A stretch of DNA of 64,000 nt from Isoetes taiwanensis (GCA_021234155.1 JAJEKV010000083.1:122001-186000), one strand, 5' to 3'; positions 1-11,573 are shown, counted from the first letter of the stretch. Notes: generated from the letters alone by a model not told the origin. A program made the numbers and translations.

Positions 1-1512
1 GAATGACCTTCAAGTTCCAATGTATAACCATCCACAAAGCTCTTCCAATCGGGCACTTCTTCTATGAGAGAAGTTATAGGGTTTGGAGTGGTGCATTCAT
101 GCAAGATTTCCATTAGCCTAGGAAAGTTGGTCCTTTTATCTCGCTACTTCAAGATACAACTATATTTGCCAAATAATGCATCCACATCCTCATGGGTATG
201 CCCAGGGCATAAGAAACCCTAAATTAACTCTTTTCAAATATCCCCACAATTTTGTTAAGTAGGATAGGAAAGAAAACATCCACCTGTTCTTATTTTGGCC
301 AACACAATTATCAAGTTGCAAGAGAAACCTTTTGGGTAGATCTTGAGGTCTAGCACGTGAAGTTGAAGCTCCAACATGTTCATTAGACCCATGCTTCCTA
401 AACCTTGCCTTATTTGAACTTTTCAATATTATTAGGGTTTCCATCTAACAATGCTCTATGTAGTGCCCGGCTAGTCTGTAGGGTCCTGGAGGTGACCATT
501 GTATCCATTTTCATAGTTTCTCAAACACCTCATGATACTCCCAATATGAAAATCTGGACCATCACTCCACAACTCCAAACTAAAATGGCCATAGTAGGTT
601 TGAGTCTGCCCATGCAAGATTGCCCCAGATCATTGAGATCAGAAGGGTATGATCTTCCACATGACTTTGGTATGTACTTGAATTGTGGAAGACAAGTCTT
701 TTCTGTTCCATCTTGTCATGTATAATACATAAATAGTTATTGGGTTCCAATGCAGATAAAGTCCTCCACATCCAATAACATGATCTACATGATAGTTGGT
801 CAGTCATATGGTCCTTCATATGCTCCCTTATCCTAGCCCTTTGACTAGGTTGCACAGTCTTATCAAGAGTCTCCTTCAACTTAGCACATAAATTGCACTT
901 TGCAAAGTTGTTTGAAGTTGCTATGGTGACATGATTGAAATGCTTCTTCCATAACCTACTAAAGCTAGATTGGGATATTGGAAGAATTCCCAATTCTCGA
1001 AGTAGGGAATTCACTTCTTCCAAAATACTCTTTTGAGTACAATTGTGATGGCAACTTTTTCTCAACAACTGCTCTTCCCTTTTCATCCCTTCTGCTTTTG
1101 TGTGGCATAGACTCTGCATTGAAATCAATATATTTTTCAAATATCTCCCTGGTAGTCAAGGTCCTAGCTGTTGGTCTCAACAAACCATTATTTCCATGTA
1201 AAGCAATCCTGTTCCCCTCTGCCTGTTTTTTTTGCCAATTATGCCATGAAGAAGTTGGAATTGCATGGATAATCTGCCATGCTTTTGCACATATCCATTT
1301 GTCTAGCAAAGGGTATCTTTTTCTGTTTGGGTTTCTTTCATCCTGAAGTGCATGCTCGAAGATTGTGTACATGTAGGTCCTCCTCTCATCAACAGTGTAC
1401 TCTTGAAAAGTGGCTCTTGCTTCCACCAATTGTTCTATTGTAAAGAATTGCATACAAGCACTCCAACAACAATCTAGGCCCCATGGCAAGCTCGACTTAA
1501 CTCTCTTCTCGA
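1..1512 (-). pseudogene. DUF7869-like protein, 3' end beyond window
   Basis: The minus strand carries, in order, a Cys-rich start with CCWSAC near 1450, an RATFQEYTVDERRTYMY segment, the stretch LWKKHFNHVTIATSNNFAKC near 950, LCIIHDKMEQKR near 740, LDNCVGQNKNRWMF near 320 and PGHTHEDVDALFGKYS near 170. This order and these blocks fit the DUF7869 family, which has an RNase H-like acidic centre (D of HDKM, D of LDN, ED of GHTHED) and is often seen in transposon-rich non-seed plant and animal genomes. The reading frame changes at least three times (near 1000, 580-450 and 190), so the copy is broken. The reading frame is still open at base 1, so the C-terminus lies outside the window. Upstream exons are not visible; locus D on the other strand starts about there. 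Function of the family is not established; a transposase-like role is inference. Confidence 0.7.
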
Positions 1513-1533
1513 GGAAAAAGGAAGCAGACAAGA

Positions 1534-2424
1534 TGACCAAACAAGGGATCCTAATCTCTTGTGAGGAAGAGGATGACACCAACTGCAAATTGCTCTTGGA
1601 GATTACACATAAGCAAAAGAAAGATCTGCTCAGACTTACTCACTGTAGAGCTACTGCATACAAGGATACATTCATGAGGACAGATGTGAACGGTGAGACA
1701 TGTTTTAAGTATGGTTGGCCAACCAATGTAGCAGTTACGCCAATATCTATTTGCCAAGGGGTTACAGCTGTGCGTAGAGGCATGTTCACTAAACCGACAC
1801 CAAGTCACTATTTGCAGCAAGCTAGGGAATTAGCTGACTTGAAAGCTTCTAAGAGGGTCCTAGATCTAGGGAAGGATGTTCAACCTGCAGTTGTCGAAGG
1901 CATGGAGGCTTCTGTTTTTGAGAATGAACAGGACAGGGTGGCGCAGCTAGAGGCCATGAACAAGCTGAATAAATACTCTGACCATTATCCATTGGGTTTT
2001 AAGGAAACTTTTCAGATCCATGTGAAGTCCCTGATCCGTTCACCAAGCTCCATTTATGTTAGGTAAGATATGATCCAAAGACATGCCATGGAGATTGTTC
2101 AGAGCATGATTAGTAATCCAGTCAAATGCCTATGCCGGCCGGATGTGTTACCTTTGGGATATGATCTCGAACAAGCCCGGTGTGTGGGATCTAACTTCGA
2201 GGAGATAATGTTAAATGAAAACATTAAATTGGCCATCATCGGCGGGAAGCATTCGTTGAGGCACAAAAGGCCCTCATCGTGGCAGGAACAAACAGTCAAA
2301 GCGTGTTCTACAATCACTATGCGATATAGGAGGTGTCGTCTCTTGGATGCTAATACTTCACCGCAGATTTGGTCGAGATTAGTGCAACTTTGAATGAAAT
2401 GGGGAAGACATTTCTATACAAAAG
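1534..2424 (+). pseudogene. ParB-like domain protein, broken (locus D)
   Basis: An open frame from the ATG at 1534 runs to a TAA at 2064 and continues in the same frame to about 2250. A frameshift follows, then an apparent splice donor (AAAAG/GTAATTG) at 2424. The C-terminal part reads FQIHVKSLIRSPSSIYVR, IQRHAMEIVQSMISNP, PDVLP, and then ENIKLAIIGGKHS followed in a shifted frame by EAQKALIVAG. This is the layout of the ParB/sulfiredoxin fold: a position-specifying strand, a helix with a SI/SM motif, and an IIxGxHRxxA-like motif near the end. In phages and bacteria such domains often sit directly in front of N4/N6 DNA methyltransferases, and the next coding block here looks like one. The N-terminal 150 residues are unrecognised. 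The single in-frame stop and the frameshift make it a likely pseudogene. The family call rests on motif reading only. Confidence 0.45.
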
Positions 2425-2460
2425 GTAATTGACCTGCATTAGGATGTTAGCACTTTAATA

Positions 2461-2750
2461 TTCACGCCAGCGTTCATTCAATGAAACCAATTCACGCCAG
2501 CGTGATTTCAAATGAAACCAAATCACGCCAGCGTGCTTTCAAATCAAACCAACCCACGCCAGCGTGAATGTTAAAGCACGCTCGGGCGTGAATTGATTTG
2601 ATTGAAAGCACGCCTGGCGTGATTTGGTTTCATTTGAAATCACGCCTGGCGTGAATTCAACCGATTCGAAAAGCTTTGGCGTGAATTCCGATTCGAAGCA
2701 CGCGGGCGTGAATTGCATTGGTATTTAATTCATTTCACGCCAGCGTGCTT
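2461..2750. repeat. CACGCCAGCGTG palindrome array with hairpin
   Basis: At least nine copies of a short near-palindrome, CACGCCAGCGTG or CACGCCTGGCGTG and decayed forms, are separated by AT-rich spacers such as TTTCAAATGAAACCAA. Copies at 2491-2549 and 2598-2656 form two arms of a larger inverted repeat centred near 2574, so the block can fold into a long hairpin. It lies between the ParB-like block and the start of the methyltransferase-like block, where an intron or a promoter would be expected. A weaker related block is at 4850-4990. Confidence 0.8.
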
Positions 2751-2830
2751 TGAGGTTGATCTTTTCTATTGAAATCGCTACCGCTGTTTTTGTCTCGACA
2801 TCGATTCAATGCCCGCACTTTTGGCACCAT

Positions 2831-4757
2831 AATGGAGCAAATCGCGCCATTGCCAACAAGTGGGTGGAATATGGCTGCCCATTACCCACCGCATGGCATG
2901 GTCAAAGTCCGAGGCTTTTGCTGCCGGAGCGACTCGCCGCAGACAATTATACAGGAGAAGAAGAAAACTGCAAGAAAATCAAAGAAAAAAGGTGGTGATG
3001 ACATTGCAGATCCTTCTGAAAGCTCATCTAGCAGGTCAGGCCCAACAGACTCGTATAAGATTGTGTTTTGTAAGGAGGCAGTATGGCAAAAGTGGAATGA
3101 ATTCTGGGACGCTTATGCACAAGGGAAGCTGCCAGATACTATGGGTAGGGTGCCTCCTGTTGATGTAAGCATCTTTGACTTGAATGTGACAGAGATGAGA
3201 AAGACTCAGGGGCTAGACGACGCTGAGACCATTTGGGTTTTAGACCAGTGCTTAAAGAAGGAAGTCTTATACAAGAAGAGTGCTTTCACTAAGGATAGGA
3301 TGTCCTTCATTGAGTCTTTGCAGACCATGTGAAGGATGTAACGCACAATGAAGTCATTTGTAGGGAGCCGAAGTTACAAAGGCTATCGGGGATGTGGCAT
3401 TATCCTAAATTGGATTACCGGACAAATACAAGGTCAAGAATGATGACATCAAGAAGTTTGTATTCTCGTCAAAGGACTTCCTAAAGAATTGGAAGGCTAA
3501 AATACAAAACATAAGGAGACTCTACCCCTAAGGTTGGCCGAAGTTGAGAAGAAAAGTGGCCCTTGTGAAGAAGATTCTTTGGAGAAGAAGACACCGGCCC
3601 AAGATTCGGTCTCCATTACAAAGGTCTCTTGCCAGAATCAACTTCTTGCCTTAAAAATATATCACTCTTTGTGTTGGACAGCAGGGGTGGGAGAGGAGAT
3701 ATGGGCATGAACCAGGACGACTACAGCAGCCTTTCTTTACCAAATTTGCATAGGATTGACAACCGAGAGGTCCTTCACTATTGTCATCGTTTGTCCTTCG
3801 TGAGTCACATGCATGCACTATCCACGCTGCTCATGATCTGGAGTGCCTCAAAGTTATTAGGGAGGGATGCCTAATATATGATGTTAAGGATAACGAGCTG
3901 CGAACAGAAGGGAAGATGGCACATGTGATCTTTATTATGATAGCCATGCTGTCAGACGAGGAATATGATATTGCTAAGGCCAAGGGTGACAATAGCAATT
4001 GCATGGGAATGTTTTCTTCTAGATGATCCGGACTTAAGAACTATATTCTATCATACGGATCGGGATCGGTCGTAACAGGGATGAGTCGGGAAGAGGATGA
4101 GGATCGGGACCCCTCCTAAGTGGGGAAATCAAGTACGAGCTACAAACTAAGGAGAAGGGCCCCTTAAATAAAAATGGATTTCCCCCGTCTATGGCTGCTT
4201 ACCTCGTCGAGGCATTTGCTCCAATTGATACAACCTGCTTGGAGCTTCATGTTGGAGGTTATATTGCCCGAGAGGCTCTTATGGGTGTTAGAAAATGTCA
4301 CTGCTTTGTGAGTGATGAGCAGGCCAAAGACTTTCTTGAACCATTCCTCATGCATGTGCTTGCCAAATCTTCTAAAGGCCCTTATGGCAATCTGAAATCT
4401 TCAGAAATCAAAAGTCTCGTAGACTTGTCCAATTCAAAAGTGGACGATGGTTCTGGTGAGGGAACTAGTAATCCGCAGCCTGATAAGGAAAGCAATGAAC
4501 AAATAGCTGCTAAACTGGCTGCTCAAAGTAATGTGATCGCGGCGAACTTAGGGAATATCTATGCCTCCCTTCAGGGTGATGCAAGCAACAATAGAGTAGA
4601 TTCACAGGTTAACAATGAACTAATTGACAGGGCAACCAAAACTGAAGGCCACCAAGGCGACTCTATTGATTCACAGGTTTGCCAAATCAATAGTAAAATA
4701 ATGTCAGTTGTGAAGGACGCAGCGGAACTAATTGAAAATAACAATTCTAACAAATGA
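2831..4757 (+). pseudogene. beta-class DNA methyltransferase-like protein
   Basis: Coding begins at about 2831 (a longer frame opens at 2769). A basic and Ser-rich tract (KKKTARKSKKKGG) is followed by a helical segment to 3332. After frameshifts, a second open part covers 3540-4026 and a third 4191-4757. The middle part contains FVLDSRGG followed by DYSSLSLPNL and, in another frame, FTIVIVCPS. This looks like a decayed DPPW motif IV with its following strand. The third part contains CLELHVGG, then AREALMGVRKCHCFVSDEQA, which resembles the SAM-binding motif I (LDLFxGsGttxxAAxxxgRxxxxxE). Motif IV before motif I is the beta-class order of N4-cytosine/N6-adenine methyltransferases. The C-terminal 120 residues are Asn/Gln/Ser-rich. 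Several frame breaks and the lost DPP make this copy inactive as read. An alternative is a diverged family without catalytic role. Confidence 0.42.
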
Positions 4758-4849
4758 TGGAAGAGCACCGAAGACTAAGGGTGGCGGGGAGAATGACGCC
4801 CGACGGCGGCAAAATAAACCGGAAGATGATAGGTATGGCCTTGCCCACT

Positions 4850-4990
4850 TAAATCGCGTCGTGCGTGATTTAATTTGTATTACCTTTGAATTAAATCGCG
4901 CAAAGTGTTTTTGATTATTTTCGTTGTCAAACTAAATCACGCCGAGCGCGATTTGGTTAAGACTAACTCAAATCACGCTTGGCGCGTTTG
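4850..4990. repeat. GCGC/CACGC palindromic repeats
   Basis: Four to five copies of AAATCGCGxxGTGCGTGATTT-like and AAATCACGCxxxGCGCGATTT-like units sit directly before the HAD exon at 5042. They resemble the array at 2461-2750 in unit and spacing, but are more decayed. Whether they are intronic, promoter or mobile-element sequence cannot be told from the window. Confidence 0.55.
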
Positions 4991-5041
4991 TATTGTTTGT
5001 GTTATTGTATCTTGCTGACCAGATACATGTTTGATGTTTCA

Positions 5042-5310
5042 GCGTTTCTAAGAAGGTTGTGGTGTTCGACCTAAACGGAGTCCTTTGCAAGACTTTTCCA
5101 AAAAATAAAGTGGCTAGAGATCAGTTTCATTAGACACCAGTAGAATCAAACATCAAGTGGATCTATCCGCGGCCGCACTTGAAGGAGATGCTAGATGAGG
5201 CATTCAGGTTATTTCGAGTTGGTATTTGGTCATCCATGGAACTAAGGAACATCAAGGATACTTTGGAGGCACTGGGGGAAATGCGTAGACATTGGTTGAC
5301 CTTTTGGGAT
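5042..5310 (+). pseudogene. FCP1-like HAD phosphatase, N-terminal half
   Basis: A polypyrimidine/AG acceptor (GTTTGATGTTTCAG) ends at 5041-5042. The exon then reads KKVVVFDLNGVLCKTF, the HAD motif I strand with DLNGVL in place of DxDxT/V. It goes on to YPRPHLKEMLDEAF and FRVGIWSS (motif II region), then NIKDTLEALG and LTFWD. This matches the order of FCP1/SCP-type (NLI-interacting) phosphatase domains. One in-frame TAG is present at about 5131. The second Asp of motif I is replaced by Asn, which would weaken phosphatase activity if real. The domain stops abruptly at 5310, where a retrotransposon LTR starts, and resumes at 24384. The pair of halves keeps the same frame. Confidence 0.75.
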
Positions 5311-6889
5311 TGTGACGTCCCCTACTCGCATACGGTGCACTCACCGTATACAAACAGGAGTTCATCCCCCATACCAGCTCCATGCCGATACAGGGCCCTC
5401 CACATGACACTGCAACCGTGACGGGTTTCAGTGGGAAGAGTGAAGGGGTCATTTTACCCCGTCTCCCTCAGGGCCTACCTAGCTGCGGAAGCGTAAACAT
5501 ACATGTCAGTATACAACATAATCACATATCCACCTCGAAGGGTGGTGCACCAACATCTGCATAGACAATGATCAGCATCATACATAAGGGTCCTACCCAA
5601 GGCTCAGACTCGAGGGGATGACTGACGGCTTGGGTCTCCAGAGTTCATTGCAGACAGAATTCATGGCAATGGATTTGGCTGGCATATGAACATGGCATAG
5701 GGTTGTCCACTCCATCCGCCCCTCCTGTGCACACTTTGTAGAGTAGGTTGAAGAGTGTTGGGACTCGACCAGATCAGCCAGCACGGATGCATAGCCAAAA
5801 GGGCTATTCCTGGGTTGCATCTTCCCAGTTCCGATGGGGCAGGTAGGGATCACTCCCTCCAGAGATCTACATGCTGACTCAAGGTGACTAGAGGGCCACT
5901 GCCCTTATTCGACTGAACCCACTAGAAAGTGTACACCACTTCACGGGTGTCGAGCCCATGCCTTACCCACACACAGTGGTAAGCCATTAGACCTAGTCAC
6001 AATGATCCCCGGTAGGCCTTACACACCAGAGGGATCGTTCAAGAGTCCGAACACGAACCTCCTTCTTAGCCAGTCTGGCCCCTTCACCCACAACCAGGTG
6101 TGGTTCTTGTACACAGGCCGAATCTACAGTGTGCTAGAGAGGCTAATCTAGGAGCATCTACTACCAAGCTTTAGGTCTCTACCCCCCTTCCCAATACAAG
6201 GAGTTCATAGAGATACATCATCCATATACATCACAGAAGAACTAAAGAACTAGATCTATTCTATATCATAGAATTAGGTTCTTTAGTTAGTGTCTGGTAT
6301 CTAGAGATCTAGATAGCTGCTAAGGGCGATGTAATAGGCTAAACCTACTGATATAAGGACTGGAAGAAGGTTTAGACTATTAATTCAACTACATACCTGA
6401 TCCTTGAGTTGCTCCTCCTGACCTGAGTTCCACCATCCTGCTGAACTGCCCGAATCAAGGAGAACTAATGGTGCAATTCGCTTACACAGCTTCTGGGAGG
6501 CGGTTTTGGCTCTTGGGGCAGCCAAAACAGAGCTCTAAAACCCTAGGAACGAAAAATGGGCAAGTTAGGGTTTCCTCTCCTAAATAGACAAGGGTAGGGC
6601 TAGGGTTTCCAATTATCCCCTTTTGGCATGTGGGATAATTGGGAATGGGCCCACTTGCCTTTAATGGCTAGGTGGCAAAATGTGCCCACATGGAAAGGTG
6701 TGCACCTTAATAAATGTGCACATTGGTAAATGTGCACATTAATGACAAATGCACATACCTTGCAAGTTGCCCCCTAGGGGCTACTAGCCTGGCTACACGT
6801 CGGCGTACACGTCAGTCGGGGTGGCGTGTACGCGTGACGAGGCAGTACAGTATACGTCTTGGGACCGTATACTGTGCTGGAACGTCACA
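5311..6889 (-). repeat. 3' LTR of chromovirus
   Basis: Begins TGTGACGTCCCC and ends GGAACGTCACA on the plus strand. The outermost 8-9 bases are inverted copies of each other. Near-identical to 22830-24383 apart from scattered substitutions and short indels. Being transcribed on the minus strand, this is the 3' LTR. Confidence 0.95.
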
Positions 6890-6905
6890 TTCTCCCCACC
6901 TTGAA
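6890..6905 (-). other. polypurine tract of chromovirus
   Basis: On the minus strand AAGGTGGGGAGAA lies directly before the 3' LTR start TGTGACG. A purine run in this place is the usual plus-strand primer of Ty3/gypsy elements. Confidence 0.85.
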
Positions 6906-7760
6906 ATGATGTTGTCCGCAGCATCGTGGGTCTCCCCACCTTGGGATCTTCCTAACCTGCAATCAACCTGATACATACGATATACTACTATAATACTTAC
7001 ACATTTATTAAGATTACCTTAAGGTAATATTTTTAGAACATTATTACGCCATTATATTATGAAATAACTTATCAGTTCATAACATCATTACAACAAGTTA
7101 CTCAATACTTCACTTATCACGACAATTTAGTTTATCAAAATTTTAAATCAACGTTCGAGGTACTCTTCATTCCTTGCAACATTCCAACAAAATTTGTGTT
7201 GCAAGTCTTCGTAGCTCGACCTCCTTGCCCTCCGGAACGCTCTATTGGCCTGCAGGTCGACACTACGTTAGTACCATTTATTTATTAATAAAATTTTGGT
7301 TATATGGTGACCACCCCACCTATCTACATGAATGCATGGCTAATCTCCTGGCGTAGGAAGAGGATGATTCTTCCATCTTGGCCGTGGAGACAGCGTCCTA
7401 TCATGCCTATATGCCGCTCATGCCTACACCTCTAGTTGCCTAGTGTGGAGGATATCCTTCCCGTATATGGGGCGTGAAGGATAGATTCCTCCTATCAAAG
7501 CATATATGGGGCTAAAGGTGCCTTTCCTATCAATGCATTCCTCAATGACCTCCTTTCTCTCGAGGTCGTCTACTTCCGTGGAACAGAAGTAGACTTTCTA
7601 ATCTACCTTCCACTCGTCCAAGCGGAAACGCGGTCATGCCTACATCGACATTACACCACGCCCTAGAGATCACCGTGGTGGTCTCATCATTGGTAACAAC
7701 GCATGCGACCCATACCTAGCATAGGTTGCATGCGTAGATTAATCTTAACTACACATAGAA
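6906..7760 (-). other. 3' untranslated internal region of chromovirus
   Basis: Between the chromodomain stop and the PPT there is no convincing coding sequence. The region is AT-rich at 6970-7170 and holds a second CTCCCCACCTTG segment near 6935, a partial repeat of the PPT neighbourhood. Confidence 0.6.
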
Positions 7761-8897
7761 TTAATCTACACAAATCGACATGCCTGAGCCGATTTCTTCG
7801 GAGATGACCTTGCCATCCCATTGCTCCATGAACTGTGGGTACTGCTTTACTAGATCTATCTTAAGTACCCATGTGGCGTCTTCCACTGGCAAGTGCTTCC
7901 ACTTGACCAAGTACTGGAGGAATTCCGACCTCCTTGTTTTCTTGAAGGCTTTATCAAGAATCAACTCTGGAACTATTTCCAGCTACTCCTCCGTCATTTC
8001 CAACAACGTTGGAGTGTCCAAGACTTCGTCTGGATTTGGAGTGTGCTTCTTCAACAAACTCACGTGGAAGACCTTATGAATCTTTAGGTGTGCTGGCAAG
8101 TCTAGCTTGTAGGATTGATTACCTACTCTCTTGACTATTCTGAAAGGTCCAGCCCACCTTGGAGCAAGCTTCTTGCAATTTCCGATCCTGAGCTTCGCCT
8201 GCTTCACCTTGATCTTGAGCCATACATCATCTCCAACTTGGAACTCTCTGACTGTTCGATGCTTGTCGGCGATGCTCTTCTGTCAGCTCCTTGCTGCTAG
8301 AAGATATCCTCGAACTTCTTCCACGAGCTGCTGCATGTCGGACAACATCTGCTGCGAAACCTCTACTTTTGACACGGGATTGTGCCAAGTGTCTGGAGTT
8401 AGGCATTGATAGCCGTAATTAATCATAAACGTCGACATTTGGGATGATTCTTGCTTGGTGCTATTGTAGGCAAACTCCACCAAGTGAATAAATTCTTCCC
8501 ACATACCTTGCTTATTCCAGATATAGTTCCGTAGCATGTCCTCTAGAATCCTGTTGGTCCGCTCCGTTTGGCCATCCGTCTGAGGATGATACGCCGTGCT
8601 CATGGATAGCTTCGTCTGAATGGTCGCAAAGAGGTCTTGCCAAAAGGCACTCATAAACTTTGGATCCCTGTCGGAGATAATCTCCCTTGGCATGCCATGA
8701 AGCCTGAAGATCTCTTTGGTGAAGAGCTTCGCTGTATCCATAGCCGTGTATGTGGTCCTGCAAGGCACAAAATGTGCCATCTTCGACAACTTGTCGACCA
8801 CTACCATCAAGGCATCCTTCCCTCTTACTGTCCTTGGAAGCCCTGTGATGAAATCCATGCTGATCACCTCCCACTTAGCGTTTGGCACCGCTAATGG
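7761..8897 (-). pseudogene. integrase core, GPY/F and chromodomain
   Basis: The integrase core (8888-8283) shows the DDE triad in context: SMDFITG, SDRDPKF and, after HPQTDGQ, TERTNR. The frame then shifts. From 8207, LAPRWAGPFRIVKRVGNQSY is the GPY/F module, followed by HKVFHVSLLKKH, the usual C-terminal part of Ty3 integrases. A TAA separates this from ILDKAFKKTRR and EFLQYLVKWKHLPVEDATW (7960-7761). The latter is a chromodomain with the W of the aromatic cage region and the YLVKWxxxPxxxATW signature. Chromodomains of this type direct integration to methylated histone H3. That is family knowledge; target specificity here is inference. Frame breaks make this copy defective. Confidence 0.9.
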
Positions 8898-8899
8898 CT

Positions 8900-9900
8900 C
8901 TAATGCCCCTGGAATTCGAAGCTGCTGCGCTTCTTCGTCACGACGACATAGCCGACATTCCCCCGATGTAGCGAGCTACTTGCTTCTTCATTCCCTGGCC
9001 AATAATAGTCTGCAAGACTTTGAAATATGTTTTCATGAATCCCGCATGGCCAGCTATTGGGCTGTTGCAGCGTGTCATGGAGGATCAATTTCCTTACACG
9101 ATGATAAGGCACGCACAACTTGTTCTTATGGTATAACAGGTTGCCTTCCTTCTTATAATATTTAAAGGCTTCCCGCTCTTTATCTGTTCTAGCCTCCCTA
9201 GAGAGGCTTGCCCATACTTCCCTGAAATCCACATCCGTTGGCAAGGACTCTTCAATCTTCCTACCAAAGTCGCTGGAGAGCGTCGAAATTGCATTGCAAT
9301 GCACTCTAGTTGTCAGGGGATGCCTTGAAAGCGTATCCGCTACCACATTGAGCTTCCCTGGCTTGTAGACTATATCAAAGTCATACTCTTCAAGGAACTC
9401 CATCCACCTTCTCTGCCTCAGGTTAAGGTGTGGTTGCGTGAATACATACTGGAGACTCTGATGGTCTGTATCCAATTGGAACTTCCTCCCCAAAAGATAG
9501 TGCCTCCAAATTCTTAATGCCCTGACAACCGCAAGCAATTCCTGATCGTGCGTCGGGTAGCGCGTTTCGGCATCGTTCATCTTCCTGGAGTCATACGCTA
9601 CCACACGCTCTTCTTGCATGAGCACTGCACCTGTACCTATCTTACTTGCATCTGTGGCTACGAGCTTATCTTTCTCTGGGTCTGACAGGGTTAAGACTGG
9701 GGCGGTTGTTAACGCTTCCTTCAACAATTCAAACCCAGCTTGGGCTTTCTTGTGCCAATGCTCTGCCCAATCTTTCACCTTCTCTGCCCTCGTCAAGTCT
9801 ATTAGCGGGGCCGCTATCTTGGCAAAGTTCTTCACGAACTTCCTGTAGTACCCTGCTAGGCCGAGGAAACTTCTGACCTCATGCACATTCTTCGGTGCCG
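8900..9900 (-). pseudogene. RNase H and integrase zinc region
   Basis: Starts with VRSFLGLAGYYRKFVKNFAK (RT thumb). It runs through the RNase H domain (LVATDASKIGTGAVLMQ; then DHQSLQYVF and DTLSRHP) to the HHCC-type N-terminus of integrase (KLILHDTLQQ, GIHENIFQSLADYYWPG), where the frame breaks. The first Asp of RNase H (ATDAS) is present. The frame is separated from RT by a single TGA at about 9904, which replaces a Trp expected in the VxxWPxPK motif. Confidence 0.9.
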
Positions 9901-9901
9901 G

Positions 9902-10802
9902 TCACTGAACCACTGCTTCAATCTTGGCGGGATCCATCGAGATTCCTTCTGCTAAGATCACATGACCTAGGTATTCCACCTTCTCCGTTGCGAAGTGGCA
10001 CTTCGACAACTTGGCGTACAACTGGTGCCTCTTCAATTTCTCCAGCACTCTCTTTAAGTGTTGTACGTGCTCTTCAAGGGATCTGCTATACACCAAAATG
10101 TCATCAAAGAATATAATCACAAAGGTGTCTAAGAACTCCCTGAAGATGTCGTTCATGAGCCTCATGAACGTCGCGGGGGCGTTCGATAAGCCGAAAGGCA
10201 TTACCCTGAACTCATAATGCCCATACCGCGTTCTGAAGGCAGTTTTATGGATATCTTCTTCCTTTATCCGAATCTGATGATAACCTGACCTTAAGTCGAT
10301 TTTGGAGAAGACCTTTGCACCTTGGAACTGATCCATCAAGTCATCTAATCTGGGAAGCGCATACTTGTTCTTGATGGTGTGCTTATTCAGCTGCCTATAG
10401 TCTATGCACATCCTCAAACTACCATCCTTCTTCTTGACAAAAAGAATAGGTGCTCCAAACGGCGAGACGCTAGGTCTAATGAAGCCTAGGTCGAGCAACT
10501 CCTGCAATTGCTTCTTTAGCTCCGTCAACTCCTGCGTCGTCATTCTGTATGGAGACTTACTTGTCGGCTTTGTTCCCGGTTCGAGTGCTATCTCGCACTC
10601 GACTCCCCTATAAGGAGGAAGCTGCTTGATCTCATCTGGAAAGAGATCATGGAACTTCGTGATCAAGTTAGCTACCTGCTTAGGTAACTTGCTCAGCCCC
10701 TTATCCTCTTTACCTTCTTCTGGCTCAGGCTCTTGGATCTCAAGCTTGAAGATATAAGCTACCTGTTCACTCTTTATGCACTTGAGCATTCGTTTAGAAG
10801 AC
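9902..10802 (-). pseudogene. reverse transcriptase of chromovirus
   Basis: A 300-residue frame with all RT blocks: [78 protein letters not shown], the catalytic [11 protein letters not shown], and [16 protein letters not shown]. The catalytic box is FFDD instead of the usual YIDD/FIDD. The 5' end of the frame is cut by element E at 10803-10806 and resumes beyond it in the protease block. A TGA ends the frame early, in the RT connection. Confidence 0.95.
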
Positions 10803-10806
10803 ATAC

Positions 10807-10827
10807 GGGTAAAAGCACGTTAGGGTG
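10807..10827 (+). repeat. left TIR of element E
   Basis: GGGTAAAAGCACGTTAGGG plus TG, directly preceded by ATAC. A perfect inverted match to the right end over 21 bases. Confidence 0.95.
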
Positions 10828-11213
10828 ATAAAATATTGGGTCATTTTAATACATATACATTTTTAGAAATGTATAATAATTACCGTGAATTTTGGTTTTT
10901 TTTTCGACCGAAAATAGGCATATCGAAAATTCCCTCCAATTCTTTCTTCCCCGTTCTTGTTTCTTTGTCATTTGATCTCTCTACTTTTACCCTGCGATCC
11001 GGCACCTCGATCTCTTGCAAGCGACTAAAGCACGCTCTTCCGAAGTCGCTTGGCCATTCTCAACAAATCAAAGGTACAATCGTCTTCTTCCCTAGTTTTT
11101 TTCTTTCTGCTTTTAATTTATTACTTTAGGTTTTTGTTTACATGTGCAAGCTCAGATTGTTGCACCTTTAGGACAATTAAAAGATATTTCTTGTTGCATT
11201 GCAGGTATAGACA

Positions 11214-11573
11214 ATGGCAAAGACACCAAAGAAGAGTGCTGCCTCTGCATCAGTCCAAAAATCTCCTGTGGCTTCCAAAGCGAGGACACATTTGAAGTCC
11301 GGAAGTCCCGGGTGCAGCAAGGAGGACACAGTATTTTCTGCAAGGGATCTCGCGAATATGAAATTCAAGGAAAAATTTGCAGAGTACAACTCTTTAGTGA
11401 CAGAAGTTTGGGGATCTAAGGAACCTACCAGGTACGGGTACAAGGATGAGCTGGTGAAGTTGGAAGACCAGGCAGAATTTTTTAAGTGGTATGAGTTTGC
11501 ATTCGGTAGGAAAGATGTACAGAATCACTATGTTCCCCCTCAGATTTTGCTAGAGCATTTGCCTTACACTTAA
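11214..11573 (+). CDS. element E N-terminal exon, unrecognised
   Basis: The ATG at 11214 follows a TTGCAG acceptor-like site closely. The protein starts with a basic Ser/Lys tail (MAKTPKKSAASAS, then SPVASKAR), like a nuclear or DNA-binding tail. A predicted helical part follows (NMKFKEKFAEYNSLV, LEDQAEFFKWYEFAFG), then a stop at 11573. Sequence of the same style (EHLPYT, then KGESVDWDDV) continues beyond the stop, so the frame may be broken here. The locus D block at 2831 has a similar plan (basic tail, then aromatic helices with WQKWNEFWDAY), but I cannot show that they are homologous. Confidence 0.5.
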   Translation: MAKTPKKSAASASVQKSPVASKARTHLKSGSPGCSKEDTVFSARDLANMKFKEKFAEYNSLVTEVWGSKEPTRYGYKDELVKLEDQAEFFKWYEFAFGRKDVQNHYVPPQILLEHLPYT

